A DNA stretch of 64,000 nucleotides, taken from assembly GCF_006516965.1 (NCBI RefSeq), contig NZ_VHLH01000001.1, positions 248,001 to 312,000 of the forward strand, read 5' to 3'. Below the pieces are notes generated by a model. That model saw nothing but the letters and a program-made list of their open reading frames with translations. It was not told the DNA's origin and made no database searches. Positions 18,019 through 26,773 of the stretch are shown piece by piece. Every line of letters begins with the position of its first letter. The first letter of the stretch is position 1. Made by a program: the position numbers and the translations under genes. Source of the stretch: Pararhizobium mangrovi (lineage in GTDB: Bacteria > Pseudomonadota > Alphaproteobacteria > Rhizobiales > Rhizobiaceae).

Positions 18019-18027
18019 AAGGCCCTA
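17735..18027. repeat. 16-bp direct repeat flanking a small gene
   Basis: The sequence gacctgaaaggcccta occurs exactly at 17735-17750 and again at 18012-18027, 277 bp apart. The second copy overlaps the stop codon of the 104-residue frame and continues into a GC-rich palindromic stretch (ggccctaggggcc, then cgggct/agcccg). The origin is not clear. Confidence 0.7.
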
Positions 18028-18055
18028 GGGGCCCGGGCTGCCGAGCCCGCAGAAC

Positions 18056-18922
18056 CTACCGTTCCAGTCGGGCGAGCAGGGCGGAGGTATCCCATCGGTT
18101 GCCGCCCATTGCCTGCACTTCCGCGTAGAACTGGTCGACCAGGGCGGCGACGGGAACCTGTGCGCCGTTGTTGCGCGCTTCGGCGAGCACGATCGAAAGG
18201 TCCTTGCGCATCCAGTCGACCGCGAAGCCGTGGTCGTATTCGCCGGCATCCATCGTCTTCCAGCGGTTTTCCATCTGCCACGACCCGGCTGCCCCTTGCG
18301 AGATGACGGAGACGACGTTTTCGATGTCGAGGCCGGCGCGCTTGCCGAAATGCAGCCCTTCGGCGAGGCCCTGGACGAGGCCGGCGATGCAGATCTGGTT
18401 GATCATCTTCGTCAGCTGGCCGGCACCGGCCGGGCCCATCAATCCGACCATGCGCGCATAGGCGTCGATGACCGGCTTCGCCCTGTCGAAGGCTGCCTGC
18501 TCGCCGCCGACCATCACGGTCAGCTTGCCGTTCTCCGCTCCCGCCTGACCGCCGGAGACCGGAGCATCGAGGAAGGCGGCACCCTTTTCACGTGCTGCTT
18601 CATCGAGTTCGCGGGCGATGTCGGCCGAAGCGGTGGTGTTGTCGATGTAGACGGCGTTCTCGCCGAGCGATTCGAAGAGGCCGTCCTCGGCAAGCGTCAC
18701 CGAGCGAAGATCGTTGTCGTTGCCGACGCAGGTGAAGACGAACTCAGCCCCCTCGGCCGCCTTCGCCGGCGTCTCTGCAAGCGTTCCGTCGTGTTCCGAC
18801 ACCCAGGCCTCGGCCTTCTTGCGGGTCCGGTTGAAGACGCGGACCTCGTGTCCGGCCCTCTTCAGGTGCCCGGCCATGGGATAGCCCATCACGCCGAGGC
18901 CGATGAATGCGACGGTTGCCAT
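18056..18922 (-). CDS. NAD(P)-dependent beta-hydroxyacid dehydrogenase (HIBADH family)
   Basis: A 288-residue oxidoreductase of the 3-hydroxyisobutyrate dehydrogenase family. The N-terminal dinucleotide motif is FIGLGVMGYPMAGHL, with Arg in FNRTRKK suggesting NADP. The substrate motif is DAPVSGGQAGAENGKL, and the catalytic lysine is in GAGQLTKMINQ. Candidate substrates are tartronate semialdehyde/glyoxylate or 3-hydroxyisobutyrate; sequence alone does not separate them, and no pathway genes sit beside it. The start is ATG 18922, only 57 bp from the divergent acylase start. An open frame runs on far upstream of this Met, but only antisense to the acylase gene. Confidence 0.9.
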   Translation of the reverse strand: MATVAFIGLGVMGYPMAGHLKRAGHEVRVFNRTRKKAEAWVSEHDGTLAETPAKAAEGAEFVFTCVGNDNDLRSVTLAEDGLFESLGENAVYIDNTTASADIARELDEAAREKGAAFLDAPVSGGQAGAENGKLTVMVGGEQAAFDRAKPVIDAYARMVGLMGPAGAGQLTKMINQICIAGLVQGLAEGLHFGKRAGLDIENVVSVISQGAAGSWQMENRWKTMDAGEYDHGFAVDWMRKDLSIVLAEARNNGAQVPVAALVDQFYAEVQAMGGNRWDTSALLARLER

Positions 18923-18979
18923 TGCCACGTCCCTCCTGCACAACTGTGCTCGCTGTCGTTCGCGTCGAGGCATAACCCA

Positions 18980-21442
18980 ATGCGCCGGTTCTTCAAAGCG
19001 CTCGGCAAGCTGTCGTTTCTCGTCTTCCCGCTTCTCCTCGCCGCTGCCGTCGTGGCGCTCTTCTGGCTTTCGGCTTCGCTGCCGGTGCCTTCCGGCACGA
19101 TGCGCATCGCCGGTCTGGCCGGCCCGGTGACGATCACCCGCGACCGCAACGACGTTGCGCACATCACCGGGCAAAGCCGCGCCGATGTCTTCGCGGGCCT
19201 CGGCTTCGTCCACGCGCAGGAGCGGCTGTGGCAGATGGAACTGACGCGGATGGCCGGCGAGGGGCGGCTTTCGGAGATCTTCGGCGCACCGACGGTCGAT
19301 ACGGACGTTTTCCTGCGCACCCTCGATATCGCCGGTGCCGCGCGCCGTTCGCTCGAAGCGCTTTCGCCGGAAGCGCGCGCCGCGCTCGAAGCCTATGCGC
19401 ACGGCGTGAACGCCTGGATCGACCGACCGGGACCGGCCTTCGGCGCGAAGTTCTCGCCGGAATTCGTCGTCTTCGGCCACGAGCCGGAACCGTGGAGCGC
19501 GGCCGACGCGTTGATCGCCATCAAGATGATGTCCGTCGGTCTTGCGCAAAACGTCGGCGACGAGGCGAGCCGGCTCGCCTTCGCCGCGCTCGGTCTTTCG
19601 GACCGGGAGATCGACGATCTGATGCCGCCGCTCGAGGGCGACCGGCCGCCGCCATTGCCGGATCTTCGCAGGCTTCTCGCCCTGCCGCCGGTCGCGATCG
19701 GCCGGAACGACGAGCGGGCCGCGATCGAGCGGATCGATACCGGCTGGAGCGAGCGACGCGGCGCCTCGAACAACTGGGTGGTGTCGGGAAGCCGGACGAA
19801 GAGCGGGCTGCCGATCCTTGCCAACGACCCGCATCTGGGGCTCGCCGCACCGTCGATCTGGTATCTCGCCGACCTCCGCGTCGAGCGTCCGGGCGAAGAG
19901 CCGCGTACGCTGACGGGCGTGACGCTGCCGGGCGCCCCCTTCGTCCTGCTCGGGCGTGGCACGTCCATCGCATGGGGCTTCACGAATACGGGTGCCGACG
20001 TGCAGGACGTCTTCGTCGAACGCGTCGATCCGCACGATCCCAAACGGTACCTGACGCCGGACGGGTGGCGCGCCTTCGACACGCGCAGGGAGACGATCCG
20101 CGTGGCGGGCGGAAAGGACGTCGTCTTCACCCGGCGCGCGACGCGCCATGGGCCCGTTCTCCCGCACGACTTCCTGGGCCTCGGTTCGTACCTGCCGAAC
20201 GACACGGTCGCAGCGCTCGGCTGGACGGCGCTCGCCTCCGACGACACGACTGCGATGGCCGGCTTCGACCTGTGGAATGCCGATACCGTCGACGATTTCA
20301 AGAACGTGATGCGCGATTTCGTGACGCCCATGCAGTCGATGGTCGTCGCCGACACGAAGGGGTCGATCGGCTTCGTCGCCGCCGGGCGCGTGCCGGTGCG
20401 CGACCCGCAGAACACCATCATGGGGCGCGTGCCGGTGCCCGGATGGCTCGCCCGCTACGACTGGAAGGGAACCATTCCCTTCGAGGATCTTCCGCAGGCT
20501 AAGAACCCGCCGGTCGGCGCCATCGGTACGGCGAACGCCAAGATCGTCGGTCCGGACTACAAACCCTTCCTCACCTTCGATTGGGAGGAGCCGTTCCGCC
20601 AGCGCCGGATCGACCAGCTCATCGTCCATGGGCCCGACGACCAGACGCTCGAGACCTCGCGGCGCGCGCAGGCCGACGTACTCTCGCTCGGCTTGCTGGC
20701 GATCAAGCCGCGCATGCTCGCCCTCGTTCGTGGCCGCGGGGACGTCGATCGCGGCACGCTCGCCAAGCTCGCGGCCTGGGACGGACGGATGCGCGGCGAC
20801 GAAGCCGAACCGCTGATCTTCCTCGCCTGGGTGCGGGCTGCGACGCGCGACATCTTCGCCGACGATCTCGGCCCCGCCTTCGATCGCTGGTTCCGCATCC
20901 GCATCGTGCCGCTCGAGCGTGCGCTCGGCAGCGATCCGGCGCGCGACTGGTGCGACGAGAAGGGCACCCGGGCGCACGAAACCTGCGGAGACGTGCTCGC
21001 CACCGCGCTGTCGCAAGCGCTGGCGGACCTGGCCACGCGCTACGGTCCCGACCGATCGGCATGGCGCTGGGGCACCGCGCACATGGCAAGGGGCGAACAC
21101 CGCCCGTTCTCGCGCGTGCCGGGTCTGGCAAAGCTTTTCGACGTCGAGGTGCCGAGCCCCGGCGGTCCGTTCACGCTCGATCGCGGCGTCACCAACGTGG
21201 CGAACGAGGACGATCCTTACGGCAACGTCGCGGCGGCGAGCTATCGCGGGCTCTTCGACCTCTCCGACCTCGACGCCTCCACCTACATCCAGACGACGGG
21301 CCAGTCCGGCAATGTCTTCTCGCCGCACTATCGCGATTTCGCCCGCCCCTGGGCAAAGGTGGAGGCGATCACCATCCAGACCGACCCGGCAGCCTATCGC
21401 AAGGGCGATCTCGGCGTTTGGCGCCTTGTGCCGGCCGATTGA
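18980..21442 (+). CDS. Penicillin acylase family protein
   Basis: An 820-residue N-terminal-nucleophile hydrolase. A hydrophobic helix at about 10-32 exports or anchors it. The predicted alpha-chain region (FAGLGFVHAQERLWQMELTR) is followed by a linker and the nucleophile Ser263 in RRGASNNWVVSG, where autocatalytic cleavage would expose Ser at the beta-chain N-terminus. Further family blocks are LANDPHLGLAAPSIWYL and AWGFTNTGADVQD. Members cleave amides such as penicillins, N-acyl-homoserine lactones or other acyl amines; the natural substrate here cannot be told. ATG 18980 has GAGG 9 nt upstream. It is divergent from the dehydrogenase gene. Confidence 0.92.
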   Translation: MRRFFKALGKLSFLVFPLLLAAAVVALFWLSASLPVPSGTMRIAGLAGPVTITRDRNDVAHITGQSRADVFAGLGFVHAQERLWQMELTRMAGEGRLSEIFGAPTVDTDVFLRTLDIAGAARRSLEALSPEARAALEAYAHGVNAWIDRPGPAFGAKFSPEFVVFGHEPEPWSAADALIAIKMMSVGLAQNVGDEASRLAFAALGLSDREIDDLMPPLEGDRPPPLPDLRRLLALPPVAIGRNDERAAIERIDTGWSERRGASNNWVVSGSRTKSGLPILANDPHLGLAAPSIWYLADLRVERPGEEPRTLTGVTLPGAPFVLLGRGTSIAWGFTNTGADVQDVFVERVDPHDPKRYLTPDGWRAFDTRRETIRVAGGKDVVFTRRATRHGPVLPHDFLGLGSYLPNDTVAALGWTALASDDTTAMAGFDLWNADTVDDFKNVMRDFVTPMQSMVVADTKGSIGFVAAGRVPVRDPQNTIMGRVPVPGWLARYDWKGTIPFEDLPQAKNPPVGAIGTANAKIVGPDYKPFLTFDWEEPFRQRRIDQLIVHGPDDQTLETSRRAQADVLSLGLLAIKPRMLALVRGRGDVDRGTLAKLAAWDGRMRGDEAEPLIFLAWVRAATRDIFADDLGPAFDRWFRIRIVPLERALGSDPARDWCDEKGTRAHETCGDVLATALSQALADLATRYGPDRSAWRWGTAHMARGEHRPFSRVPGLAKLFDVEVPSPGGPFTLDRGVTNVANEDDPYGNVAAASYRGLFDLSDLDASTYIQTTGQSGNVFSPHYRDFARPWAKVEAITIQTDPAAYRKGDLGVWRLVPAD

Positions 21443-21445
21443 GCG

Positions 21446-22261
21446 TCACAGCCGCTCGGCGAGATAGAGATGGCCGGGCGTCGGCGTGCCGCTTTCCTGG
21501 CGAACGACGATCTCGCCGGCTTCGAGGCAGGTGAAGCCCGCTTCCGTCAGCGCCATGTGCACATAGCTCTCCGCATGGGCGAAGCGCTGTTGCGGGCCGA
21601 CCTTGAAGGGCGCGCCGGCAAACGCCTGGTCGGGCAGCGTCTCGCTCGAAAAGGCGAGGATCGCGCCGTTTTCGCTGCAGCGTGCCGCGCCCGCGAGGAA
21701 GGTTTCGAGGAAGCCGAGATAGGGCAGCACGTCGGTCGCCGCGATCAGGTCCCATGCCGGCTCCTCGATCTCGGTCAGGAAATCGACCACTTCGCCGACA
21801 TAGAGGTCGTCGTAGACGTCGCGTTCGTCGGCGAGTGCGACCATCGATTCGGCGAGGTCGATGCCCGTCGCGTGATCGACCATGTCGCGCAGCGCACCGC
21901 CGGCGAGCCCGGTGCCGCAACCGAGGTCGAGCAGGCGGGCAAAGCGCGTCCGGCCAACGGCCTGTAGCCGCTCGCGCAGGAGTAGCGGCACGCAGTAGCC
22001 GAGTTGGTCGACGAGCACGTCGTCGAAGACTTCCGCATGCTGGTCGAAGAGCGTCGAGACATAGGCGTCCGGCGCCTTGGGCGGCGTGGCGCCGCGGCCC
22101 ATGCTGGCAAGACGCACGGTGGCGCCGGCGCGATCCTCGGGATCGAGCGCCAGCACCTCGTGGTAGGCGAGCGCCGCCGCATCGAAGCTTCCCTCCTTTT
22201 CGAGCGCGAGCGCCCGGTCGTAGGCTTCGGCCAATGCCTGCTCGGTGTCGGTATTCGTCAT
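21446..22261 (-). CDS. Class I SAM-dependent methyltransferase with TPR-like N-terminus
   Basis: A 271-residue protein. Residues about 7-45 (AEAYDRALALEKEGSFDAAA, then YHEVLALDPED) look like a single tetratricopeptide-type repeat. After it comes a Rossmann methyltransferase fold with motif I LLDLGCGTGLAGG and a following TGIDLAESMV. The N-terminal repeat plus methyltransferase layout occurs in uncharacterised proteobacterial proteins. The substrate is unknown. The gene is convergent with the acylase (3 nt between stops) and lies 143 nt downstream of mobA on the same strand. Confidence 0.87.
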   Translation of the reverse strand: MTNTDTEQALAEAYDRALALEKEGSFDAAALAYHEVLALDPEDRAGATVRLASMGRGATPPKAPDAYVSTLFDQHAEVFDDVLVDQLGYCVPLLLRERLQAVGRTRFARLLDLGCGTGLAGGALRDMVDHATGIDLAESMVALADERDVYDDLYVGEVVDFLTEIEEPAWDLIAATDVLPYLGFLETFLAGAARCSENGAILAFSSETLPDQAFAGAPFKVGPQQRFAHAESYVHMALTEAGFTCLEAGEIVVRQESGTPTPGHLYLAERL

Positions 22262-22404
22262 GGTTCGCGCTTTCCGTCCTGGAGGAGGCTTTCTTCTGGC
22301 GTGCTGGACCTGATCGAATCAGTTTCGGCGCACGATCTCGTTGTTTGATGCATTGTTCGCGACGCCGGACACGATCAGTCCGGCTGCAAGATGCTCTTAC
22401 GCGG

Positions 22405-23055
22405 TCACACCTCGCCGTCGAAGCTCTTCTCTCGACTTTGGGCCCTGCGCCGGGCAACGGCCAGATCTTCCGGCGTGTTGACGTTGAAGAACGCGTCGCC
22501 GCCGTCCGACGACGGCGGGAACGCGACGATGCGATGGCGCTGCGCGCGAACGAAACGCATGACGGAGCGATCGCCCTCGTCCTTGAGATGATCCCGCAGC
22601 GCCGGTGCGAGCAAGACCGGCCAGAGTGCGAAGACGGGATGGACGCGCTCCCCGCTTGCCGCCACCGAGATCACGGCGGAATCGCCGGCGGCAAGGCGTT
22701 CGACGAAATTGCACGGGAAGAACGGCGTGTCGGCGGCAACGGTCGCCACGCGCTCGTATCCGGCGCTTCCGGCGTCGTCCATCGCCGCGAGGATGCCGGC
22801 AAGCGGTCCCGGATGTCCGGGAAAGGGGTCGGCGAGGACGGGGCAGGCGAGGGCGTCGAAGCGTGCCGGATCGCCATTGGCGTTGATCGCCACGCGGGCG
22901 ACCTGCGGGCGCAGCCGGGCAATCACACGCGAAATCAGGGTCTCGCCATCCACGTTGAGAAGCGGCTTGTCCCGCCCCATGCGACGGGAGAGGCCGCCAG
23001 CCAGGATGCAGCCGGATATGTCGGGCGGGCTTGCGATGGCGTTCGTCCTTTCCAC
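22405..23055 (-). CDS. mobA: Molybdenum cofactor guanylyltransferase
   Basis: A 216-residue nucleotidyltransferase that attaches GMP to molybdopterin. The GTP-binding loop LAGGLSRRMGRDKPLL is intact, as are ADPFPGHPGPLAGI and VAADTPFFP (the DTPF metal/substrate motif). The start codon is probably GTG 23055 with GACGGA upstream; no ATG precedes the conserved loop. moaA is 1.8 kb away on the same strand, separated by a divergent FKBP gene, so the two cofactor genes are neighbours but not one operon. The 258-bp stretch 23056-23313 holds the two divergent promoters and nothing else I recognise. Confidence 0.93.
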   Translation of the reverse strand: MERTNAIASPPDISGCILAGGLSRRMGRDKPLLNVDGETLISRVIARLRPQVARVAINANGDPARFDALACPVLADPFPGHPGPLAGILAAMDDAGSAGYERVATVAADTPFFPCNFVERLAAGDSAVISVAASGERVHPVFALWPVLLAPALRDHLKDEGDRSVMRFVRAQRHRIVAFPPSSDGGDAFFNVNTPEDLAVARRRAQSREKSFDGEV

Positions 23056-23313
23056 TTCGGGTTTCCGTCACCGGCGAAAACCGGAGACGTTGCGGAACGC
23101 TCCGCGGTCCCGTCCGTTCAAGCTCATCATGGACGGCTCGTGCCGTCTGGCATTACGGATCCTCGACGATGCGCCCTGTGCGCCGCCGACGGGGATCCGA
23201 GCAGGCGGGCAAGGTCTCGTGTCTTGCCCATGGTGTGGTCGGCCTCTTTCAGTTTCCGCGCTGGGCCGGCCGGTAACGAGCAACGCAGACGCAATAACAG
23301 AGAGAGCAATACG

Positions 23314-23751
23314 ATGACGAAACCCGAAAAGGGCGACACCGTTCGCGTGCATTATACCGGACGGCTGAGCGACGGCACCGAATTCGATTCTTCCGCAGGC
23401 CGCGATCCGCTGCAGTTCGAGCTCGGCGCGGGCCAGATCATCGACGGTCTCGACCGCGAGATCGCCGGCATGGACGAGGGCGCCAAGCAGACCGTCACCG
23501 TGCCGGCCGCCGAGGCCTACGGCGACCGCAGGCCCGAACAGGTGCAGGAACTGCCGCGTTCGGCCATTCCCGAGGAAATCAATCCCGAGCCTGGCATGCA
23601 GCTCCAGGCGACGACGCAGGCCGGACAGCCGGTGCCGATCGTCGTCACCGACGTCAGCGAGGACACGGTGACCGTCGACGCCAACCATCCGCTCGCCGGC
23701 CGCGACCTGGTCTTCGACGTCGAGCTCGTCGAGGTCATCAAGGCCGCCTGA
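23314..23751 (+). CDS. FKBP-type peptidyl-prolyl cis-trans isomerase (SlyD-like)
   Basis: A 145-residue cytoplasmic proline isomerase/chaperone. The FKBP half-domains are split by an inserted chaperone flap, as in SlyD: VRVHYTGRLSDGTEFDSS, then FELGAGQIIDGLDREIAGM, then the insert (PAAEAYGDRRPEQVQELPR), then ANHPLAGRDLVFDVELVEV. The histidine-rich metal-binding tail of E. coli SlyD is absent, since the protein ends VIKAA. The start is ATG 23314 behind AGAGAG. A strong bidirectional terminator follows. Confidence 0.93.
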   Translation: MTKPEKGDTVRVHYTGRLSDGTEFDSSAGRDPLQFELGAGQIIDGLDREIAGMDEGAKQTVTVPAAEAYGDRRPEQVQELPRSAIPEEINPEPGMQLQATTQAGQPVPIVVTDVSEDTVTVDANHPLAGRDLVFDVELVEVIKAA

Positions 23752-23779
23752 TACGTCCGACGCTCGAAGAGCGACGACG

Positions 23780-23815
23780 AAAAAGGCCCGCGCGTTCGCC
23801 GCGCGGGCCTTTTTT
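23780..23815. terminator. Bidirectional rho-independent terminator (FKBP gene / moaA)
   Basis: A 15-bp perfect inverted repeat (23780-23794 with 23800-23814) closes on a 5-nt loop. An A-run on the left and a T-run on the right let it act in both directions. It lies between the converging FKBP gene and moaA. Confidence 0.93.
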
Positions 23816-23857
23816 GATCGGGAAGAGCCGACGGATGGTCCGTCACACTGCCGACGA

Positions 23858-24889
23858 TCAGCCGCCCGTCACGCTCATGTGCCGGCCGACGGAGGGACGG
23901 TTCGCCCGGTCGATGACGAAATCGTGGCCCTTGGGCTTGCGGCCGATCGCTTCGTCGATGGCCTCGCGCACGAGCCGGTCGTCCTCGCTCGCGCGCAACG
24001 GTGCGCGCAGGTCGGCCGCGTCCTCCTGGCCGAGGCACATGAAGAGCGTGCCCGTGCACGTCAGGCGTACCCGGTTGCAGCTCTCGCAGAAATTGTGGGT
24101 CATCGGCGTGATGAAGCCGAGCCTGCCGCCGGTTTCCGCGATCCGCACGTAGCGCGCCGGGCCGCCGGTCTTGAAGGGAATGTCCTCGAGCGTGAATTCC
24201 TCTTCGAGGTCGGCGCGCAACTTCGAAAGCGGCAGGTACTGATCCGTCCGGTCGGCGTCGATCTCGCCCATCGGCATGGTCTCGATGACCGTCATGTCCA
24301 TGCCGCGCCCGTGCGCCCAGCGCAGCATCGACGGGATCTCGCGATCGTTGAAGCCTTTCAGCCCGACGGTATTGATCTTGATCTTCATGCCTGCGTGCTG
24401 GGCCGCGTCGATGCCGGCCATCACCTTGTCGTAGTCGCCCCAGCGGGTGATCTCGTGGAACTTCGCGGGGTCGAGCGTATCGAGCGAGATGTTGAGCCTG
24501 CGCACGCCGGCGGCGGCGAGATCGTCCGCGTAGCGCGTCAGCTGGGAGCCGTTGGTCGTCAGCGTCAGCTCGTCGAGCCGCCCGGTCTCGATTTCCGCGC
24601 CAAGCGCGCGGATAAGCGACATGATGTTCTTGCGCACCAGCGGCTCGCCGCCGGTCAGGCGCAGCTTGCGCACGCCCTTGTCCATGAACGCCTTGCACAG
24701 GCGCTCCAGTTCCTCGAGCGAGAGGAGGTCGCGCCTGGGCAGGAACGTCATGTTCTCGGCCATGCAATAGGTGCAGCGAAAATCGCACCGGTCCGTGACC
24801 GACACGCGCAGATAGGTTATTTCCCGGCCGAAGGGGTCGATCAATCGATCGTCCTCGCCTTCGGGCGGCACGATGAGCGGCATGGTCAT
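23858..24889 (-). CDS. moaA: GTP 3',8-cyclase (molybdenum cofactor biosynthesis)
   Basis: A 343-residue radical-SAM enzyme that converts GTP to 3',8-cyclo-7,8-dihydro-GTP, the first step to molybdopterin. The N-terminal cluster ligands are Cys35, Cys39 and Cys42 ([11 protein letters not shown]); the C-terminal cluster ligands are Cys268, Cys271 and Cys285. The GGEP SAM-binding motif (LRLTGGEP) and the C-terminal Gly-Gly end needed for activity are present. ATG 24889 has GGAG 8-10 nt upstream. The divergent DUF971 gene starts 97 nt away. Confidence 0.97.
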   Translation of the reverse strand: MTMPLIVPPEGEDDRLIDPFGREITYLRVSVTDRCDFRCTYCMAENMTFLPRRDLLSLEELERLCKAFMDKGVRKLRLTGGEPLVRKNIMSLIRALGAEIETGRLDELTLTTNGSQLTRYADDLAAAGVRRLNISLDTLDPAKFHEITRWGDYDKVMAGIDAAQHAGMKIKINTVGLKGFNDREIPSMLRWAHGRGMDMTVIETMPMGEIDADRTDQYLPLSKLRADLEEEFTLEDIPFKTGGPARYVRIAETGGRLGFITPMTHNFCESCNRVRLTCTGTLFMCLGQEDAADLRAPLRASEDDRLVREAIDEAIGRKPKGHDFVIDRANRPSVGRHMSVTGG

Positions 24890-24985
24890 GATATTCGATC
24901 TCCGTTGCGCGGTATGTTGCGGTCCATGCCGCTTGCGTCAAGGCCGGGCCGCGGCAGATCGAAGCGAAGAAGGGAGCGAAATGCC

Positions 24986-25357
24986 ATGAACGGCGATCCG
25001 GCCGCCTGGCCTGCCGAACTGAAGGTATCGAAGGACCGCCGCCGGCTGACGGTGGTCTTCACCGACGGCGTGCACCACACGATCGAGGCGGAATTGCTGC
25101 GGGTGAACTCGCCGTCCGCCGAAGTGCAGGGGCATGGAGCGGGACAGCGCATCACCGTGGCGGGCAAGCGCGACGTCGGGATCATGCAGATGCAGCCCGT
25201 CGGCAGCTACGCCGTGCGCATCGTCTTCGACGACATGCACGAAACCGGTATCTTCACCTGGGACTATCTGCGCGATCTCGGCGACCATCGCGAGGAGCGC
25301 TGGGCTGCCTACCTGAACGAACTGGCGGAGAAGGGGCTCGGCAGGGACACCGGCTGA
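24986..25357 (+). CDS. DUF971 domain-containing protein
   Basis: A 123-residue protein of the DUF971 family, related to the N-terminal domain of gamma-butyrobetaine hydroxylase. Hallmarks are LKVSKDRRRLTVVFTDG, then ELLRVNSPSAEVQGHG, then PVGSYAVRIVFDDMHETGIF and TWDYLRDLG. Family members are linked to iron-sulfur cluster carriers, but a role is not proven. AGGGAG lies 9 nt before ATG 24986. It is divergent from moaA, itself an Fe-S enzyme, which is suggestive only. The 90-bp stretch to the next gene holds short GC-rich repeats. Confidence 0.87.
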   Translation: MNGDPAAWPAELKVSKDRRRLTVVFTDGVHHTIEAELLRVNSPSAEVQGHGAGQRITVAGKRDVGIMQMQPVGSYAVRIVFDDMHETGIFTWDYLRDLGDHREERWAAYLNELAEKGLGRDTG

Positions 25358-25390
25358 AGGCGGCCCGACGCGGGCTCGAAGCCGACCCGG

Positions 25391-25419
25391 AGCGGGCCCG
25401 AAGCGGGCCCGAAGCGGGA
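25391..25419. repeat. 11-bp tandem repeat
   Basis: The unit agcgggcccga occurs twice in full and once in part (2.6 copies), with a degenerate copy just before it. It lies between the converging DUF971 and GGDEF genes and has no T-run, so it is not a standard terminator. Confidence 0.6.
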
Positions 25420-25447
25420 ACGGCGGGCGTCGTGCCGACCGGTCGCG

Positions 25448-26515
25448 TCAGCGGTACATCGTGCGTGCACCGCCACTGGCGCCGTGCGGAACGTGGCGAT
25501 ACCGGCGCACGCGATTTCGCCCTTCCGCCTTCGCCGCGTAGAGCGTGGCGTCGCATTTGCGGTAGAGATCTTCCGCATCGCGGGCGAGCGTGCCGGCGCA
25601 CACGCCGAGCGAGACGGTGACGGGGCCGTAGTTCGTGCCCGTCTTGCGGTTTTGGAGCGGCGTCGTCTCCACGGCGCGGCGCACGCTTTCGGCAAGCGCG
25701 TCCGATGCCTCCTCGTCGAGCCCGTTCGTGACGATCGCGAATTCCTCGCCGCCGGTTCGTGCGAGCACGCAGCCGTGCGGCGTCTGGTTGCGCATGACGC
25801 TTGCCAGGATCGATAGCACGCGGTCACCGACGGGATGGCCGTAGCTGTCGTTGAGATGCTTGAAGTGGTCGATGTCGATGAGGATCAACGTCGCATCGGC
25901 GGTCCTGCCGGGCATGGCGAAGAGGTCCGCCATGATTTCGTCGAAGGCCCTCCGGTTGGCCAGCCGCGTCAGCTTGTCGGTATTGGCGATGCGCTTGTAG
26001 GTCTCGAGTTCCTGGCGCACGTCCTCGATCTCGATCGAATGGGCGGTGACGGAGTCGGCGATCGCCTTGCCCTTGTCCATCGTCTCGTCGGTTGCCTCGC
26101 TCAGCGTCGAAACCATGGCGCGCAGGAGGTTACTGTCGGTCGCGGCGAGCGCGCCGATCTGATCCTGCGCCTTTTCGAGGATCGAGCCGTAAGCGCCGAG
26201 CGATTGCTGTTCCCGGCGCAGCAGTCCGAGAACGCTTTCGAGCTGGGAGGACATCTTCTTCTGCGCGCTGCGGACCATCGAAAACCGGTTATGGCCTTCG
26301 AGCGCCGTCTCGCCGAGATGGTCGAGATCCGCCTGCGTCGGATTGCCGTCGAACTTGGCCAGCGCACGGGCGAGTTCGGGATTGTTGCCGCTATGGGCCT
26401 CGTAGACGAGCTCGTAATTGCGTGGAATGGCGGAAAGGTTCATGTCGCTCAGCGTCTGAAGCACACGAGGCCCGATCCCGCTATCCCCTTTTACGGTGTA
26501 TTTCGCATTCGCCAT
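25448..26515 (-). CDS. Soluble diguanylate cyclase (GGDEF)
   Basis: A 355-residue protein with no signal or membrane helix. The N-terminal 180 residues are helical and of a type found with alphaproteobacterial GGDEF proteins (PRNYELVYEAHSGNNPELAR), with a coiled-coil before the catalytic domain. The GGDEF domain has DKLTRLANRR, IDIDHFKHLNDSYGH and the active-site GGEEF (255-259), so c-di-GMP synthesis is expected. The RxxD inhibitory site is missing. The start is ATG 26515. The promoter region 26516-26773 is shared with the divergent L,D-transpeptidase gene and contains two CtrA-like boxes. Confidence 0.9.
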   Translation of the reverse strand: MANAKYTVKGDSGIGPRVLQTLSDMNLSAIPRNYELVYEAHSGNNPELARALAKFDGNPTQADLDHLGETALEGHNRFSMVRSAQKKMSSQLESVLGLLRREQQSLGAYGSILEKAQDQIGALAATDSNLLRAMVSTLSEATDETMDKGKAIADSVTAHSIEIEDVRQELETYKRIANTDKLTRLANRRAFDEIMADLFAMPGRTADATLILIDIDHFKHLNDSYGHPVGDRVLSILASVMRNQTPHGCVLARTGGEEFAIVTNGLDEEASDALAESVRRAVETTPLQNRKTGTNYGPVTVSLGVCAGTLARDAEDLYRKCDATLYAAKAEGRNRVRRYRHVPHGASGGARTMYR

Positions 26516-26565
26516 CGCATACCCCCAGCCGATGCGTTGCCGTATCGAAATGTGACACTATTTTG

Positions 26566-26701
26566 TTAGCCTGATCTTAATTATGCGACATCGTTGCAGC
26601 CGATGCGGGGTTCCGCGTGGCAGATTTGCCATGGGGATGATGAAACAAAGGTCTCGGGGTCGTCGTTCGTTTCGTCGAGGCGATTGTTAAGCTAGTATCA
26701 A
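26566..26701. promoter_or_regulatory. Two CtrA-like boxes in a divergent promoter region
   Basis: TTAG-N7-TTAA at 26566-26580 and TTAA-N7-TCAA at 26687-26701 each differ by one base from the CtrA consensus TTAA-N7-TTAA. The first is about 50 nt upstream of the GGDEF start, the second 73 nt upstream of the L,D-transpeptidase start. AT-rich tetramers at this spacing are uncommon in such GC-rich DNA. The assignment is from pattern only. Confidence 0.4.
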
Positions 26702-26773
26702 CCCTTCAGGGGCTTCGTACACGTTTGGAAGACCGGGCGTCAGGCCGCGGCGGAAACGAAACGGTTGGGCAGT

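Noticed and set aside
18923-21328. An N-terminal extension of about 800 residues on the HIBADH-family dehydrogenase
   Set aside because: The extension is entirely antisense to the penicillin acylase gene and reads as shadow sequence. The dehydrogenase fold begins at MATVAFIGLG (18922).
18980-21442. The penicillin-acylase family gene as an acyl-homoserine lactone quorum-quenching system
   Set aside because: The family includes such enzymes, but no luxI/luxR genes or subfamily-specific features are visible, so only the family call is kept.
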